Made by a program: the position numbers and the translations under genes. 64,000 nt of DNA from Janthinobacterium tructae (lineage in GTDB: Bacteria; Pseudomonadota; Gammaproteobacteria; Burkholderiales; Burkholderiaceae_D): positions 310,001-374,000 of the forward strand of contig NZ_CP041185.1 of assembly GCF_006517255.1 (NCBI RefSeq). Direction: 5' to 3'. The notes beneath the pieces were generated by a model that was given only the letters and a program-made list of their open reading frames with translations, was not told the DNA's origin and did no database searches. The stretch's first letter is position 1; every line of letters starts with the position of its first letter. Shown here piece after piece: positions 1 to 8,363 of the stretch.

Positions 1-812
<812 letters not shown>

Positions 813-830
813 GCGGCACTTGCCATAGAT

Positions 831-864
831 AACGGCCCGCCTGTCAGCTGACAGGCGGGCCGTT
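831..864 (+). terminator. Perfect 34-bp palindromic terminator
   Basis: Two 17-nt arms, starting aacggcccgcctg and ending caggcgggccgtt, are perfectly complementary with no spacer. They lie 19 nt after the ABC ATPase stop and are followed by a T/G-rich tail (gttgtttg). This would form a very stable hairpin. It separates the sugar transporter operon from the convergent ParB-like gene and could work in both directions, though only the plus side has a T-rich tail. Confidence 0.85.
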
Positions 865-881
865 GTTGTTTGCGCCGGCGA

Positions 882-1909
882 TTATTGCGCCAGCGATTTC
901 CTGTACGCGATGGCGTAGCCCAGCTTGCCTTTGTTCTGCGTCAATTGTTCCAGCGTTTTGCGCTCGACCTTGTCCAGTGCGCCCAGGTCTGCGGCGCGCT
1001 TGCCGCCGCTGACGATGTCATCGGGCCGCAGCGCCACCATGGCCTGCGCCGCTTGGAGGATGACGCCGGCATACGCGGCGCGATCAAGCAGGTCGATGCG
1101 CGCCAGGTCCAGCGCCGGTTTGCCGCGCAGCCAGCCGGCCCAGTAAAACTCGAGAAATTCCGTGGCCTGAGCAGGCGGCTTGTAGCCGATCTCGCGCGTA
1201 AAGTAGACGAGCGAGCGGTACGGGTCGTCGCCCAGCGACGCCAGGCCGATGGCGGCCGGCAGTTGCTGCGGCGTGATGGCCTGGTTGCGGCCGTTCTTCA
1301 GCCACACCTTGTTTTCTGCGCGCATGCGCGTCCAGAACGCCGCTTCGTCCAGCGCGCTGAAATTGTCGCTGACCTTGACCCACACCTTCAATTGATGATT
1401 GCGTCCGCCATCGGCCTCCCAAAAGGTGGAAAACGTGTGGTGGCCATCGGTCAGGTATACGACGCCGCGCGGGCCGATGACGACGCTCTTCATGTCGCCC
1501 GGGCGGCTGCCCACGGCCGCCTTGCAGCGGTAGCTGGCCGGTGGCGCGGCCAGGGTGGCACCTGGCACATTGGCCGTGTCGGGCAAGACGTCGCCCTGGC
1601 CATTGGCCTCGCACAGGTCGGCGATTTCTTCGGCCTGGCGATGTCGGCGATGTGTTTTTCTTCGGCTGCATAGCGTCCCAGCTTGTAGTACACCTGGTCG
1701 TAACCGATCGCGGGCTGGGTCGGATGCAGTTCATCGAGGCGCAACTGCAGGATGCGCGGATGGGCGGCGCTGCCCACGACGGTGGCCATCAATGCCTGCT
1801 GGCGCGTACCCGGCGCGGGTGTCGTGGCGACGGCGGCATCCCTGGCCCACGCCGCATGGCTGAAGGACAGGGCCAGCAGCAGGGCGCTGGCAGTGTGCGT
1901 GGTGTGCAT
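882..1909 (-). pseudogene. ParB-like nuclease family protein (ParBc_2), broken by a one-base frameshift
   Basis: Two reading frames together encode one protein of the 'putative ParB-like nuclease' family. The N-terminal part starts at ATG 1909 behind an AGGAGA ribosome site, has a signal peptide (residues 1-22, ending AAWA) and the family motif HPTQPAIGYDQVYYKLGRY. This frame ends in nonsense after PKKS. The other frame continues as ADLCEANGQGDVLPDTANVPGA and then runs to 882 with the conserved VYLTDGHHTFSTFWE. Restoring one base near 1624-1627 gives 1029 nt, an uninterrupted 342-residue protein. The family is exported and related to the ParB/Srx fold; its true activity is poorly known. It is either a recent pseudogene or a sequencing error in a T-rich run. 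The downstream half alone could start at 1586 but would lack the signal peptide. Confidence 0.8.
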
Positions 1910-1929
1910 GCGATTCTCCTGTGCGCGCC

Positions 1930-3147
1930 TCATGCCAGCAGCGCGCTGGGCACGCGCGGCGAAGACATCAAATCGCGGAAGGCGGCCCAGTGCTCGGCGC
2001 GCGTACCGCCCTGGCGTTCGACATAGGCTTTCGCCATGTCCTGGCCCAGGTTGTAGTTGATGACATAAGCACCCATGGCATCGTAGAACTGCAGGCGCTG
2101 CGCCGATTTCTCGGCCGGATACAGGCGCACGTTGACCAGCCATTCCAGCGCTTCTTCGCGCGTGATGCTGCCTTCGAGGTACTGGCGCGCGATGTCGTTG
2201 TCGGCGTAGCCGAGTTTGGCCAGCAGCGCATTGAGTTGTGCATAGCGGGGCGCCAGCGCCGGGTCCAGGCCGGCCAGCGGATACAGTACCTGCTGCTCGA
2301 ACGCCAGCCGCTCTGCATCCGTGAAACTCAGTTCGATGCCGTAATTGGCCGTGCCTTCCGCGATCAGCGATTGCGGCGAATACAGCGGATAAATACAGTA
2401 CTCCATCCAGCCCTTGCCGCGCACCAGGTCGCGTTCCAGCAGCACGTTGTAGACGTGGTGGCCCGGATACGCTTCGTGGCAACCGAGGTCGACGGCGCGA
2501 TCGATGTACACGGGCAAGTCCGTATTGATCTGGATCACGCTCTGGTAGTTGCCCTTGTACCAGTTGTAGCCGCTCCAGGGTTTGTCGGTGACGAATTCCA
2601 GCACGAAGTCTTCGCCTTCGGGCAGGGCGATGTACTGCAGGGTGCGCTCGCGACCCATGCGGATGGCCGCGTCCATGACGGCGCGCAGCTTGTCGGCGGG
2701 AATGACGAGTTGCGCGCGCAAGGCGTTGACCCTGTCGCTCACCGTGCCGTCGCCTGGCAGCAAGGCGTCGATTTCCGCCACCAGTGCCTCGTAGTATGCG
2801 CGGCTGTGGTGGGGCGAGACGGCATCGTACAGGCGTGCGCTTTCCGTATCGAAATCGAGGCGTGCTCCCTGCAGCATATCGGCCTTGGCCAGTACGGCTT
2901 GCAACTGCTTGTGCAGGTTGACGGCGCGCAAGGATGCGTCATCCGCCAGCAGGGCCAGCGCCGCGTTTGCGCCATCCTTGATATCGCTCAAACCCTGTGG
3001 CTGTTTGACCGCGTCTTGCTGCCACGCGGGCGGGCCGTAATACGCATCGACATATGAGGCATCGTGCTGGCCCATGGCCAGGACCAGCTTGACGTAGCGT
3101 ACGGCCACGTCGGCGAGGGAGGGGGAGTTGCTGTCGTTGTGCGTCAT
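1930..3147 (-). CDS. DUF885 family protein (zinc peptidase-like)
   Basis: A 405-residue protein with the DUF885 hallmark HEAYPGHH (around residues 230-237), a HExxH-like metal site seen in M32/M3-like peptidases, followed about 35 residues later by LIAEGTANYGIE, which supplies the likely third ligand (Glu). No signal peptide is visible, so it is probably cytoplasmic. A substrate cannot be named. I chose ATG 3147 (MTHNDSN); an in-frame GTG at 3165 would add six residues, and neither has a clear ribosome site. It ends 20 nt before the ParB-like gene on the same strand, so the two may be co-transcribed. Confidence 0.82.
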   Translation of the reverse strand: MTHNDSNSPSLADVAVRYVKLVLAMGQHDASYVDAYYGPPAWQQDAVKQPQGLSDIKDGANAALALLADDASLRAVNLHKQLQAVLAKADMLQGARLDFDTESARLYDAVSPHHSRAYYEALVAEIDALLPGDGTVSDRVNALRAQLVIPADKLRAVMDAAIRMGRERTLQYIALPEGEDFVLEFVTDKPWSGYNWYKGNYQSVIQINTDLPVYIDRAVDLGCHEAYPGHHVYNVLLERDLVRGKGWMEYCIYPLYSPQSLIAEGTANYGIELSFTDAERLAFEQQVLYPLAGLDPALAPRYAQLNALLAKLGYADNDIARQYLEGSITREEALEWLVNVRLYPAEKSAQRLQFYDAMGAYVINYNLGQDMAKAYVERQGGTRAEHWAAFRDLMSSPRVPSALLA

Positions 3148-3381
3148 GGAGGCAGGGTTTTTCACGGTTGGACAGCGCTTATTGTATAGCGCAATCGGAT
3201 GCGTGTGAGGCGTGTACGCGCCACATGATTTCTTTACAGTAACTGGGGAAACGCGTCTTGATATACATCACTGATCCCGGCATTCGGCACCTGCGTCACG
3301 CGGTTTAGTCGCAAGATGACGTGGTCTTCTTTTTGTATTCACGTGATTTTCTCCTTGATCTTTCTTCGTTTATGGACGAAT

Positions 3382-3735
3382 ATGATGTTTGAGATCCGGC
3401 ACTACCTGACATCATCGGGCAGGGACTTGTATACGGAATGGCTGAAACGCCAACGCGACAATACGGCCAGGGTGGCCATAGCCAGGCGCGTGCTGCGTAT
3501 GATTCCCGGAAATTTTGGCGATCACAAGTTTTGCCACGACGGCGTGTGGGAATTACGCATCGATGTGGGGCCCGGCTACCGCGTGTATTACGCTATTGCC
3601 GGGACGCAGCTCATTTTGTTGCTATGCGGAGGCGACAAGCGCACGCAGCCGAAAGATATCGAATACGTCTGTGCCTGCTGGCACGACTGGAAGGAGAGAG
3701 GACATGAGAGAGAACATGAGCGAGGATATCCGTAA
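3382..3735 (+). CDS. RelE/ParE-type toxin of the HI1419 family
   Basis: A 117-residue toxin of the 'addiction module killer' family (HI1419-like, RelE/ParE fold), expected to be neutralised by the overlapping downstream gene. The family pattern is clear: a WLKRQRDNTARVAIARRVLRM helix, GNFGDHKF, then GVWELRIDVGPGYRVYYA and a final LLLCGGDKRTQPKDI. The start is one of two adjacent ATGs (3382 or 3385); longer starts from 3316 would add a hydrophobic stretch not expected in the family. It lies after a 234-nt intergenic region. The toxin-before-antitoxin order is normal for this family. RelE-fold proteins usually act on mRNA or gyrase; which applies here is unknown. Confidence 0.86.
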   Translation: MMFEIRHYLTSSGRDLYTEWLKRQRDNTARVAIARRVLRMIPGNFGDHKFCHDGVWELRIDVGPGYRVYYAIAGTQLILLLCGGDKRTQPKDIEYVCACWHDWKERGHEREHERGYP

Positions 3736-4054
3736 AGCACCGAGAGACCGCTCGCATGACGAGGCAATGGCTGAGCTGTACCGCGACGATCCCGCCTTCG
3801 CCCTTGAATTGATCAACAATATCCTCGTCGATGGCGATCACGGCGAACTGCTGGCCGTGCTGCGCCAGCTGACGCGCGCCTTTGGCGGCGTGCCCGCCGT
3901 GGCGCAGGCGGCCAAGCTCAATCCTACCCAGCTGTACCGCACCTTGTCGCCCGAGGGCAATCCCTCGCTGAGCACCTTGACGGCCATCCTCGATGCCATG
4001 GGCTTGCGCCTGGCCGTGGAGCCAAAGCAACCGTTTCCTGCACCGGCTGCCTGA
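3704..4054 (+). CDS. HI1420-family antitoxin with helix-turn-helix
   Basis: A 116-residue partner antitoxin of the HI1420 ('addiction module antidote') family. It starts at ATG 3704 behind AAGGAGAGAGGAC, inside the toxin gene (32-nt overlap), which implies translational coupling. The N-terminal part (HDEAMAELYRDDPAFALELINNIL) matches the toxin-contacting region. The C-terminal half (GVPAVAQAAKLNPTQLYRTL then NPSLSTLTAILDAMGLRLAV) is an Xre/Cro-like helix-turn-helix that probably autorepresses the pair. It ends 13 nt before the convergent oxidoreductase gene. Confidence 0.87.
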   Translation: MRENMSEDIRKAPRDRSHDEAMAELYRDDPAFALELINNILVDGDHGELLAVLRQLTRAFGGVPAVAQAAKLNPTQLYRTLSPEGNPSLSTLTAILDAMGLRLAVEPKQPFPAPAA

Positions 4055-4067
4055 GTCCACTGGCGGC

Positions 4068-5090
4068 TTAAAACTCGACGGGCCGTGCCTCGCGCATCGC
4101 TTGCGTCATGGCCAGGCCGATGCGCGTCGCTTCCGTCGCGTCGTGCAAGGTCAGTGACAGGGTGCGCCGGCCCAGTGCCGCGTCCGTGAATTCCTGCGCC
4201 TCGATCAAAAAGGCGTCGGCGAAGCGGGCATAGAAGTCCGGCGTGCATTCATTGCGCACGCCATGCGCATCCGAAATTTCCACCCTGTTCAGACGCGGAT
4301 TGCTGCCCACGGCCAGGCGGCCGCCCGTGCCGAACACTTCCGTCAGGGTTTCATGGCCATGCGCCATGGTGCGCGATGCCATGAAGCTGGCCATGCTGCC
4401 ATCGGCAAACTCGACCGTGGCCAGGCCGTTGTCGACGTCGCCGAACGCCTGCAAGCCCGTGTGGATGGCGTTGGTGCCGCTCGCATACACGCGCTTGGGC
4501 ACGGGATTGCCCAGCAGCCAGCGCGCCAGGTCGATGTCGTGCACGCTGCAATCGAGAAAGATGCCGCCGCTGGTGGGGGCGAAGCGCATGAAGGCGCCGC
4601 TGGGGTCGTTCTGGTCGCAGGTTTGCGAACGCACGAGATACGGCTTGCCGATCAGCCCTTGGGCGATCTTTTGCTGCGCGTCATGGTAGCTGGCGTCGAA
4701 ACGCCGTACGAAGCCGATCATGATGGTCAGCTGCGGGTGGCGCGCCGCTTCCGCTTCCACCTTCAGGCAATCGGCCAGGTCCAGTGACAGCGGTTTTTCG
4801 CAAAACACATGCTTGCCTGCGCGCAGGGCGGCGATGATCTGGTCCGCATGCAGCGAGGTGGGTGTGACGAGGAAGACGGCGTCCAGGCCCGGATGGGCCA
4901 GCAGGGCGTCGTAGTCCGCATAGCCGGTGGTGATGCCGAGTGTGCTGGCGGCCCAGTCCAGTTCGGCTGGCACAGGGCTGCAGGCGGCAACGACTTCGGC
5001 ATTGGGCACGCGCTGGGCCAGGTTGATGGCGTGGCGCTGGCCCAGACGGCCCAGGCCGACGATGCCGACTTTTAATGTTGGGGATGACAT
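4068..5090 (-). CDS. Gfo/Idh/MocA family dehydrogenase, second inositol dehydrogenase-like gene
   Basis: A 340-residue NAD(P)-dependent oxidoreductase. It has an N-terminal Rossmann fold with GIVGLGRLGQRHA, then the family motif EKPLSLDL (around residue 98), and a C-terminal domain containing DCSVHDIDLARWLLG, where the His is the probable catalytic residue. It starts at ATG 5090 behind TGGAGACAGC. It lies 28 nt after iolG on the same strand and is the last gene of the rpiR-iolG operon, so it most likely oxidises another inositol isomer (scyllo-, chiro-) or an inositol-derived sugar. Sequence alone does not fix the isomer. Confidence 0.85.
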   Translation of the reverse strand: MSSPTLKVGIVGLGRLGQRHAINLAQRVPNAEVVAACSPVPAELDWAASTLGITTGYADYDALLAHPGLDAVFLVTPTSLHADQIIAALRAGKHVFCEKPLSLDLADCLKVEAEAARHPQLTIMIGFVRRFDASYHDAQQKIAQGLIGKPYLVRSQTCDQNDPSGAFMRFAPTSGGIFLDCSVHDIDLARWLLGNPVPKRVYASGTNAIHTGLQAFGDVDNGLATVEFADGSMASFMASRTMAHGHETLTEVFGTGGRLAVGSNPRLNRVEISDAHGVRNECTPDFYARFADAFLIEAQEFTDAALGRRTLSLTLHDATEATRIGLAMTQAMREARPVEF

Positions 5091-5118
5091 GCTGTCTCCA
5101 GATATTTTTATTTTTGGT

Positions 5119-6108
5119 TTATAAAGTGACGACGCGCTGTTCGCGCCACGACAGCGTGGCCGCCTCGGCCAGTTCCAGTGCCTTCAAGCCATCGTGGACG
5201 GTGGTGCGCAGTGGTGTGCCGTGGCTGAGGGCGTCAAAGAAATGCGCCATTTCCTGCGCGTAAGCCACACGATAACGTTCCAGGAAGAAGTCTTCCGGCT
5301 TGTCCACGCTGACGTTGACGGCACCATAGGCCGTCACTTCCGTCGGCTTGTGGTTGCCCGCTTGCAGCATGCCGGCGCTGCCCAGCACTTCGAAGCGCTG
5401 GTCGTAGCCGTAGGCGGCGCGGCGCGAGGCATTGATCTGGCACAAGCGCCCCTTGGCCGTGCGGATGGTGACGACGGCCGTATCGAGGTCGCCCGCCTCG
5501 CCGATGGCCGGATCGACCAGGCAGCTGCCCGTGGCGTGCACGCTGACGGCTTCGTCGTCGAGTATCCAGCGGAAGATGTCGAAATCGTGGATCAGCATAT
5601 CCTTGAAGATGCCGCCCGAGACCTTGATGTAGCTCACGGGTGGCGGGCCCGGATCGCGGCTGGTCACAATGAGCAGCTCCGGCGTGCCGATTTCGCCCGC
5701 TTCGATGCGTGTCTTGACGGCATTGAAGGTGGGGTCGTAGCGGCGCTGGAAGCCCAGCATGCACATGACCTTGGCTTCCTTGACGGCGGCGGCGCAGGCG
5801 CGCGCCCGGTCCAGCGTCAGGTCGACGGGTTTTTCGCAAAAGATGGCCTTGCCGGCGGCGGCCGAACGCAGGATCAGGTCCGCGTGGGTGTCCGTGCTGG
5901 AAGCAATGACGACGGCCTTGATGGCCGGGTCGGCCAGCGCCGCTTCCACCGTGGCGCTGCTGCCACCATGCAAGCCGGCCAGCGCGGCGGCCGCTTCCTG
6001 GTTGACGTCGACCACGTACTTGAACTGCACGCCGGGTTGGGCAGCCAGGTTGGCCGCGTGGATTTTGCCGATGCGTCCGGCGCCAAACAATGCTACTTCA
6101 ATCATCAT
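5119..6108 (-). CDS. iolG: Inositol 2-dehydrogenase
   Basis: A 329-residue Gfo/Idh/MocA dehydrogenase that oxidises myo-inositol to 2-keto-myo-inositol (scyllo-inosose) with NAD, the first catabolic step. The N-terminus GAGRIGKIHAANL is the nucleotide-binding loop; EKPVDLTLDRA follows near residue 98; the C-terminal domain has GGIFKDMLIHDFDIFRWIL with the family's catalytic His and Asp. It starts at ATG 6108 (a second ATG follows at 6105) behind CAGGAGAAC. Its first 11 nt overlap the end of the RpiR gene, so the two are translationally coupled. The assignment rests on length, motifs and the full iol gene set around it. Confidence 0.9.
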   Translation of the reverse strand: MMIEVALFGAGRIGKIHAANLAAQPGVQFKYVVDVNQEAAAALAGLHGGSSATVEAALADPAIKAVVIASSTDTHADLILRSAAAGKAIFCEKPVDLTLDRARACAAAVKEAKVMCMLGFQRRYDPTFNAVKTRIEAGEIGTPELLIVTSRDPGPPPVSYIKVSGGIFKDMLIHDFDIFRWILDDEAVSVHATGSCLVDPAIGEAGDLDTAVVTIRTAKGRLCQINASRRAAYGYDQRFEVLGSAGMLQAGNHKPTEVTAYGAVNVSVDKPEDFFLERYRVAYAQEMAHFFDALSHGTPLRTTVHDGLKALELAEAATLSWREQRVVTL

Positions 6109-6964
6109 GTTCTCCTGGGGTGTGGATTTCTTCGATGTCGAGCTCTAATTTATAGGCCAGCGCGATGAACAGCGCCTGGCACAGGCAGATGGTGCTGGTC
6201 AGCGAGCGGAAGGCGAAGGCGCTGCCCTCGGTGACGGTGAGCAGCGCGTCGGCGGCCCGCGCGAGCGGGGCCAGCTTGCTGTCGGTAATCACCAGGACCT
6301 TGGCGCCCTTGTCTTGCGCCGCCTTGATGCACTGCTGGGTTTCCTTGCCGTAAGGCGAGAAACTGATGGCGATCGCCACATCGCGTTCGCGCACGCTGCG
6401 CATCTGTTCGCGGTGCATGCCGCCCAGTCCGCTAATCAGGTGCACGCGCTTGTCCGTGTGTTCGAGCGCGTAGGCGATGTAGGAGGCGATCGGAAAGGAC
6501 CGGCGCACGCCGATCACATAGATATTGTCTGCTTTTAACAGCAGGTTGACGGCCGCTTCCAGCTGCGCGTCGTCGAGTCCTGCCGCCAGGTCGTCGAGGC
6601 CGGCACGGCTGGCGCCGACGAATTCGCGCGTCAGGTCGCCTGCGCTGAGGGCGGCGTCGCGCGTGGAAATGAGCTTGCGGATGCGCTGCTGGTAATCGGG
6701 CGTGGCGCCGGCCTGGTCCGTATAAGCCTGGCGAAACACATCTTGCATTTCGGAAAAGCCCGTGTAGCCGAAGCGCTGTGCGAAACGCACGATGGCCGAC
6801 GGCTGCACGTCGCAAGCGGTGGCGATGTCGCTGATGCGTTCGAGCATCAGGCTGGCCCGGTGCTTTTCAATGTATTGGGCGATGACCTTTAACTGGCGCG
6901 ACAGATTGTCGTACTCGGCGGCGATATGTTGCATCAGTTGTTCGATGGGGGCGGTGGCTGCCAT
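6098..6964 (-). CDS. RpiR/MurR-family regulator of inositol genes
   Basis: A 288-residue regulator with an N-terminal RpiR helix-turn-helix (about residues 1-80; ISDIATACDVQPSAIVRFAQRFGYTGFSEMQ) and a SIS sugar-isomerase-like sensor domain (about 120-265; VIGVRRSFPIASYIAYALEHT, then AIAISFSPYGKETQQCIKAAQDKGAKVLVITD). SIS domains of this family bind phosphorylated sugars, here probably an iol intermediate. It starts at ATG 6964 behind AAAGGAAACAAC. It is first in a minus-strand operon with iolG, and the 218-nt divergent region towards the importer holds palindromes that are good operator candidates. It likely represses both directions, like rhizobial IolR. Confidence 0.88.
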   Translation of the reverse strand: MAATAPIEQLMQHIAAEYDNLSRQLKVIAQYIEKHRASLMLERISDIATACDVQPSAIVRFAQRFGYTGFSEMQDVFRQAYTDQAGATPDYQQRIRKLISTRDAALSAGDLTREFVGASRAGLDDLAAGLDDAQLEAAVNLLLKADNIYVIGVRRSFPIASYIAYALEHTDKRVHLISGLGGMHREQMRSVRERDVAIAISFSPYGKETQQCIKAAQDKGAKVLVITDSKLAPLARAADALLTVTEGSAFAFRSLTSTICLCQALFIALAYKLELDIEEIHTPGEHDD

Positions 6965-7017
6965 GTTGTTTCCTTTGGGCTGGTTCTGGCGAGAATTATA
7001 GGAGTGAATGCAGAAAA

Positions 7018-7053
7018 TAGAAATGATTTTCTATTTAAATTTATTTTGAAAAT
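7018..7053. promoter_or_regulatory. Candidate RpiR (IolR) operators in divergent iol promoter region
   Basis: Two inverted repeats lie between the RpiR gene and the inositol-binding protein gene: TAGAAA-tgat-TTTCTA at 7018-7033 and ATTTT-g-AAAAT at 7043-7053. Their centres are about 22-23 bp apart, two helical turns. They sit in an AT-rich block that stands out from the GC-rich surroundings. That they bind the adjacent RpiR protein is inference. Confidence 0.45.
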
Positions 7054-7127
7054 TTTATTGCATTTGTCTTTTTTGTGGCCTAAGCTGTGCGCAGTGCATC
7101 GGGTCTTGCCGGCTTTCCGGCTCCCCG

Positions 7128-7158
7128 TTGACACGCTTCAAAAGCTGGCAACTATAAA
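7128..7158 (+). promoter_or_regulatory. Candidate sigma-70 promoter of the inositol importer/catabolic operon
   Basis: A consensus TTGACA at 7128-7133 is followed by TATAAA at 7153-7158. The spacing is 19 nt, slightly longer than ideal. It lies 25 nt upstream of the binding-protein start and downstream of the palindromes. Confidence 0.4.
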
Positions 7159-7182
7159 AATTAATCCTTCAAGGAGACATTC

Positions 7183-8229
7183 ATGCAAAGCAATAAGCGT
7201 AAGGGATTTCTGAAGAGCCTGGCCATGCTGGGCCTCGGCCTGGGACTGGGTCTGGGCATGAACGCCAGCCACGCTGCGGGCGAGAAATTCGTGTTGATCA
7301 GCCATGCGCCCGATTCCGATTCCTGGTGGAATACGATCAAAAATTCCGTCAAGCAAGCAGGTGAAGACTTCAATGTCAGCGTCGACTACCGCAACCCGCC
7401 GAATGGCGACCTGGCCGACATGGCGCGCCTGGTCGAGCAATCGGCAGCCCGCAACTACGATGGCGTGATCGTCAGCATCGCCGATTTCAGCGTGCTGCAA
7501 AAACCGCTGGGCCAGGTGGCGGCGAAGAAAATCCCCTTCATCACGATCAACTCGGGCACCCTGGCGCAAAGCGAACAGCTGGGCGCCGTGATGCATGTGG
7601 GCCAGCCTGAATACGAGGCAGGCAAGGGCGCGGGCGAAAAAGCCAAGGCGGCCGGCATCAAGTCCTTCGTCTGCGTCAACCATTACGCGACGAACCCGTC
7701 GTCGTTCGAGCGCTGCCGTGGTTTTGCCGATGCGATCGGCGTCGACTTCAAGGCCGCCACCCTGGATGCGGGCGAAGATCCGACCACCATCGAAAGCAAG
7801 CTGAGCGCCTTCCTGCGCAACAATCCGAAGACGCAAGCCGTGCTGGCGCTGGGACCCACCTCGGCCCACGCTTCGCTCAAGGCGCTGGAAAAAATGGGCT
7901 TGAAGGGCAAGATGTGGTTCGCCACCTTCGACCTGTCCGATGAAATCTCGAAAGCGATCAAGGATGGCAGCATCCAGTTCGCCATCGACCAGCAACCCTA
8001 CCTGCAAGGCTACATCCCCGTTGCCGTGCTGGCCATCATGAAGCAGGACAAGACCACGGACCTGGCCAAGGTACGCGAAAAGCTGATCAATAACGCCAAG
8101 TTCAAGGCGCGCCTGGCCGAGTATGGCCTGGCACCATCGTATGGCCCGCGCCATATCGGTTCCGGTCCTGGGTATGTCACCAAGGACAATATCGGCAAGG
8201 TGGAGAAATACGCCGGCCAGTTCCGTTAA
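7183..8229 (+). CDS. Sugar (inositol) ABC transporter substrate-binding protein
   Basis: A 348-residue periplasmic binding protein of the ribose/galactose-type (Peripla_BP_4) family. The N-terminus is a signal peptide: basic MQSNKRKGF, a Gly/Leu-rich hydrophobic core and the cleavage region NASHAAG near residue 31. The mature part begins KFVLISHAPDSDSWWNTIKNSVKQAGEDF, a typical substrate-pocket start, and repeats the two-lobe pattern (AAKKIPFITINSGT, then AVLALGPTSAHASLKAL). It starts at ATG 7183 behind AAGGAGACATTC. As first gene ahead of the permease, ATPase and iol enzymes it most likely binds myo-inositol; the ligand is inferred from context. Confidence 0.9.
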   Translation: MQSNKRKGFLKSLAMLGLGLGLGLGMNASHAAGEKFVLISHAPDSDSWWNTIKNSVKQAGEDFNVSVDYRNPPNGDLADMARLVEQSAARNYDGVIVSIADFSVLQKPLGQVAAKKIPFITINSGTLAQSEQLGAVMHVGQPEYEAGKGAGEKAKAAGIKSFVCVNHYATNPSSFERCRGFADAIGVDFKAATLDAGEDPTTIESKLSAFLRNNPKTQAVLALGPTSAHASLKALEKMGLKGKMWFATFDLSDEISKAIKDGSIQFAIDQQPYLQGYIPVAVLAIMKQDKTTDLAKVREKLINNAKFKARLAEYGLAPSYGPRHIGSGPGYVTKDNIGKVEKYAGQFR

Positions 8230-8268
8230 GCACCGGCTTTTCAATTCAATTAATACTTAGTTGTTGTC

Positions 8269-8301
8269 CCCGCGCGCAGGCCATGCTTGCCGGCGCGCGG
8301 G
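8269..8301 (+). terminator. GC-rich stem-loop between binding protein and permease genes
   Basis: Arms CCCGCGCGC (8269-8277) and GCGCGCGGG (8293-8301) form a perfect 9-bp stem with a 15-nt loop, 39 nt after the binding-protein stop. No T-run follows, so it is more likely a partial terminator or an mRNA-stabilising hairpin that keeps the binding protein in excess over the membrane subunits than a full stop. Confidence 0.5.
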
Positions 8302-8363
8302 TCCTGCCGCCCTGGAATTGTTGTCGAGGCTGGCAGGTTGCTATAAAACAAGGGAGACATAGC

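Noticed and set aside
3316..3381. Longer start of the toxin gene at 3316
   Set aside because: It would add a hydrophobic 22-residue leader absent from the family.
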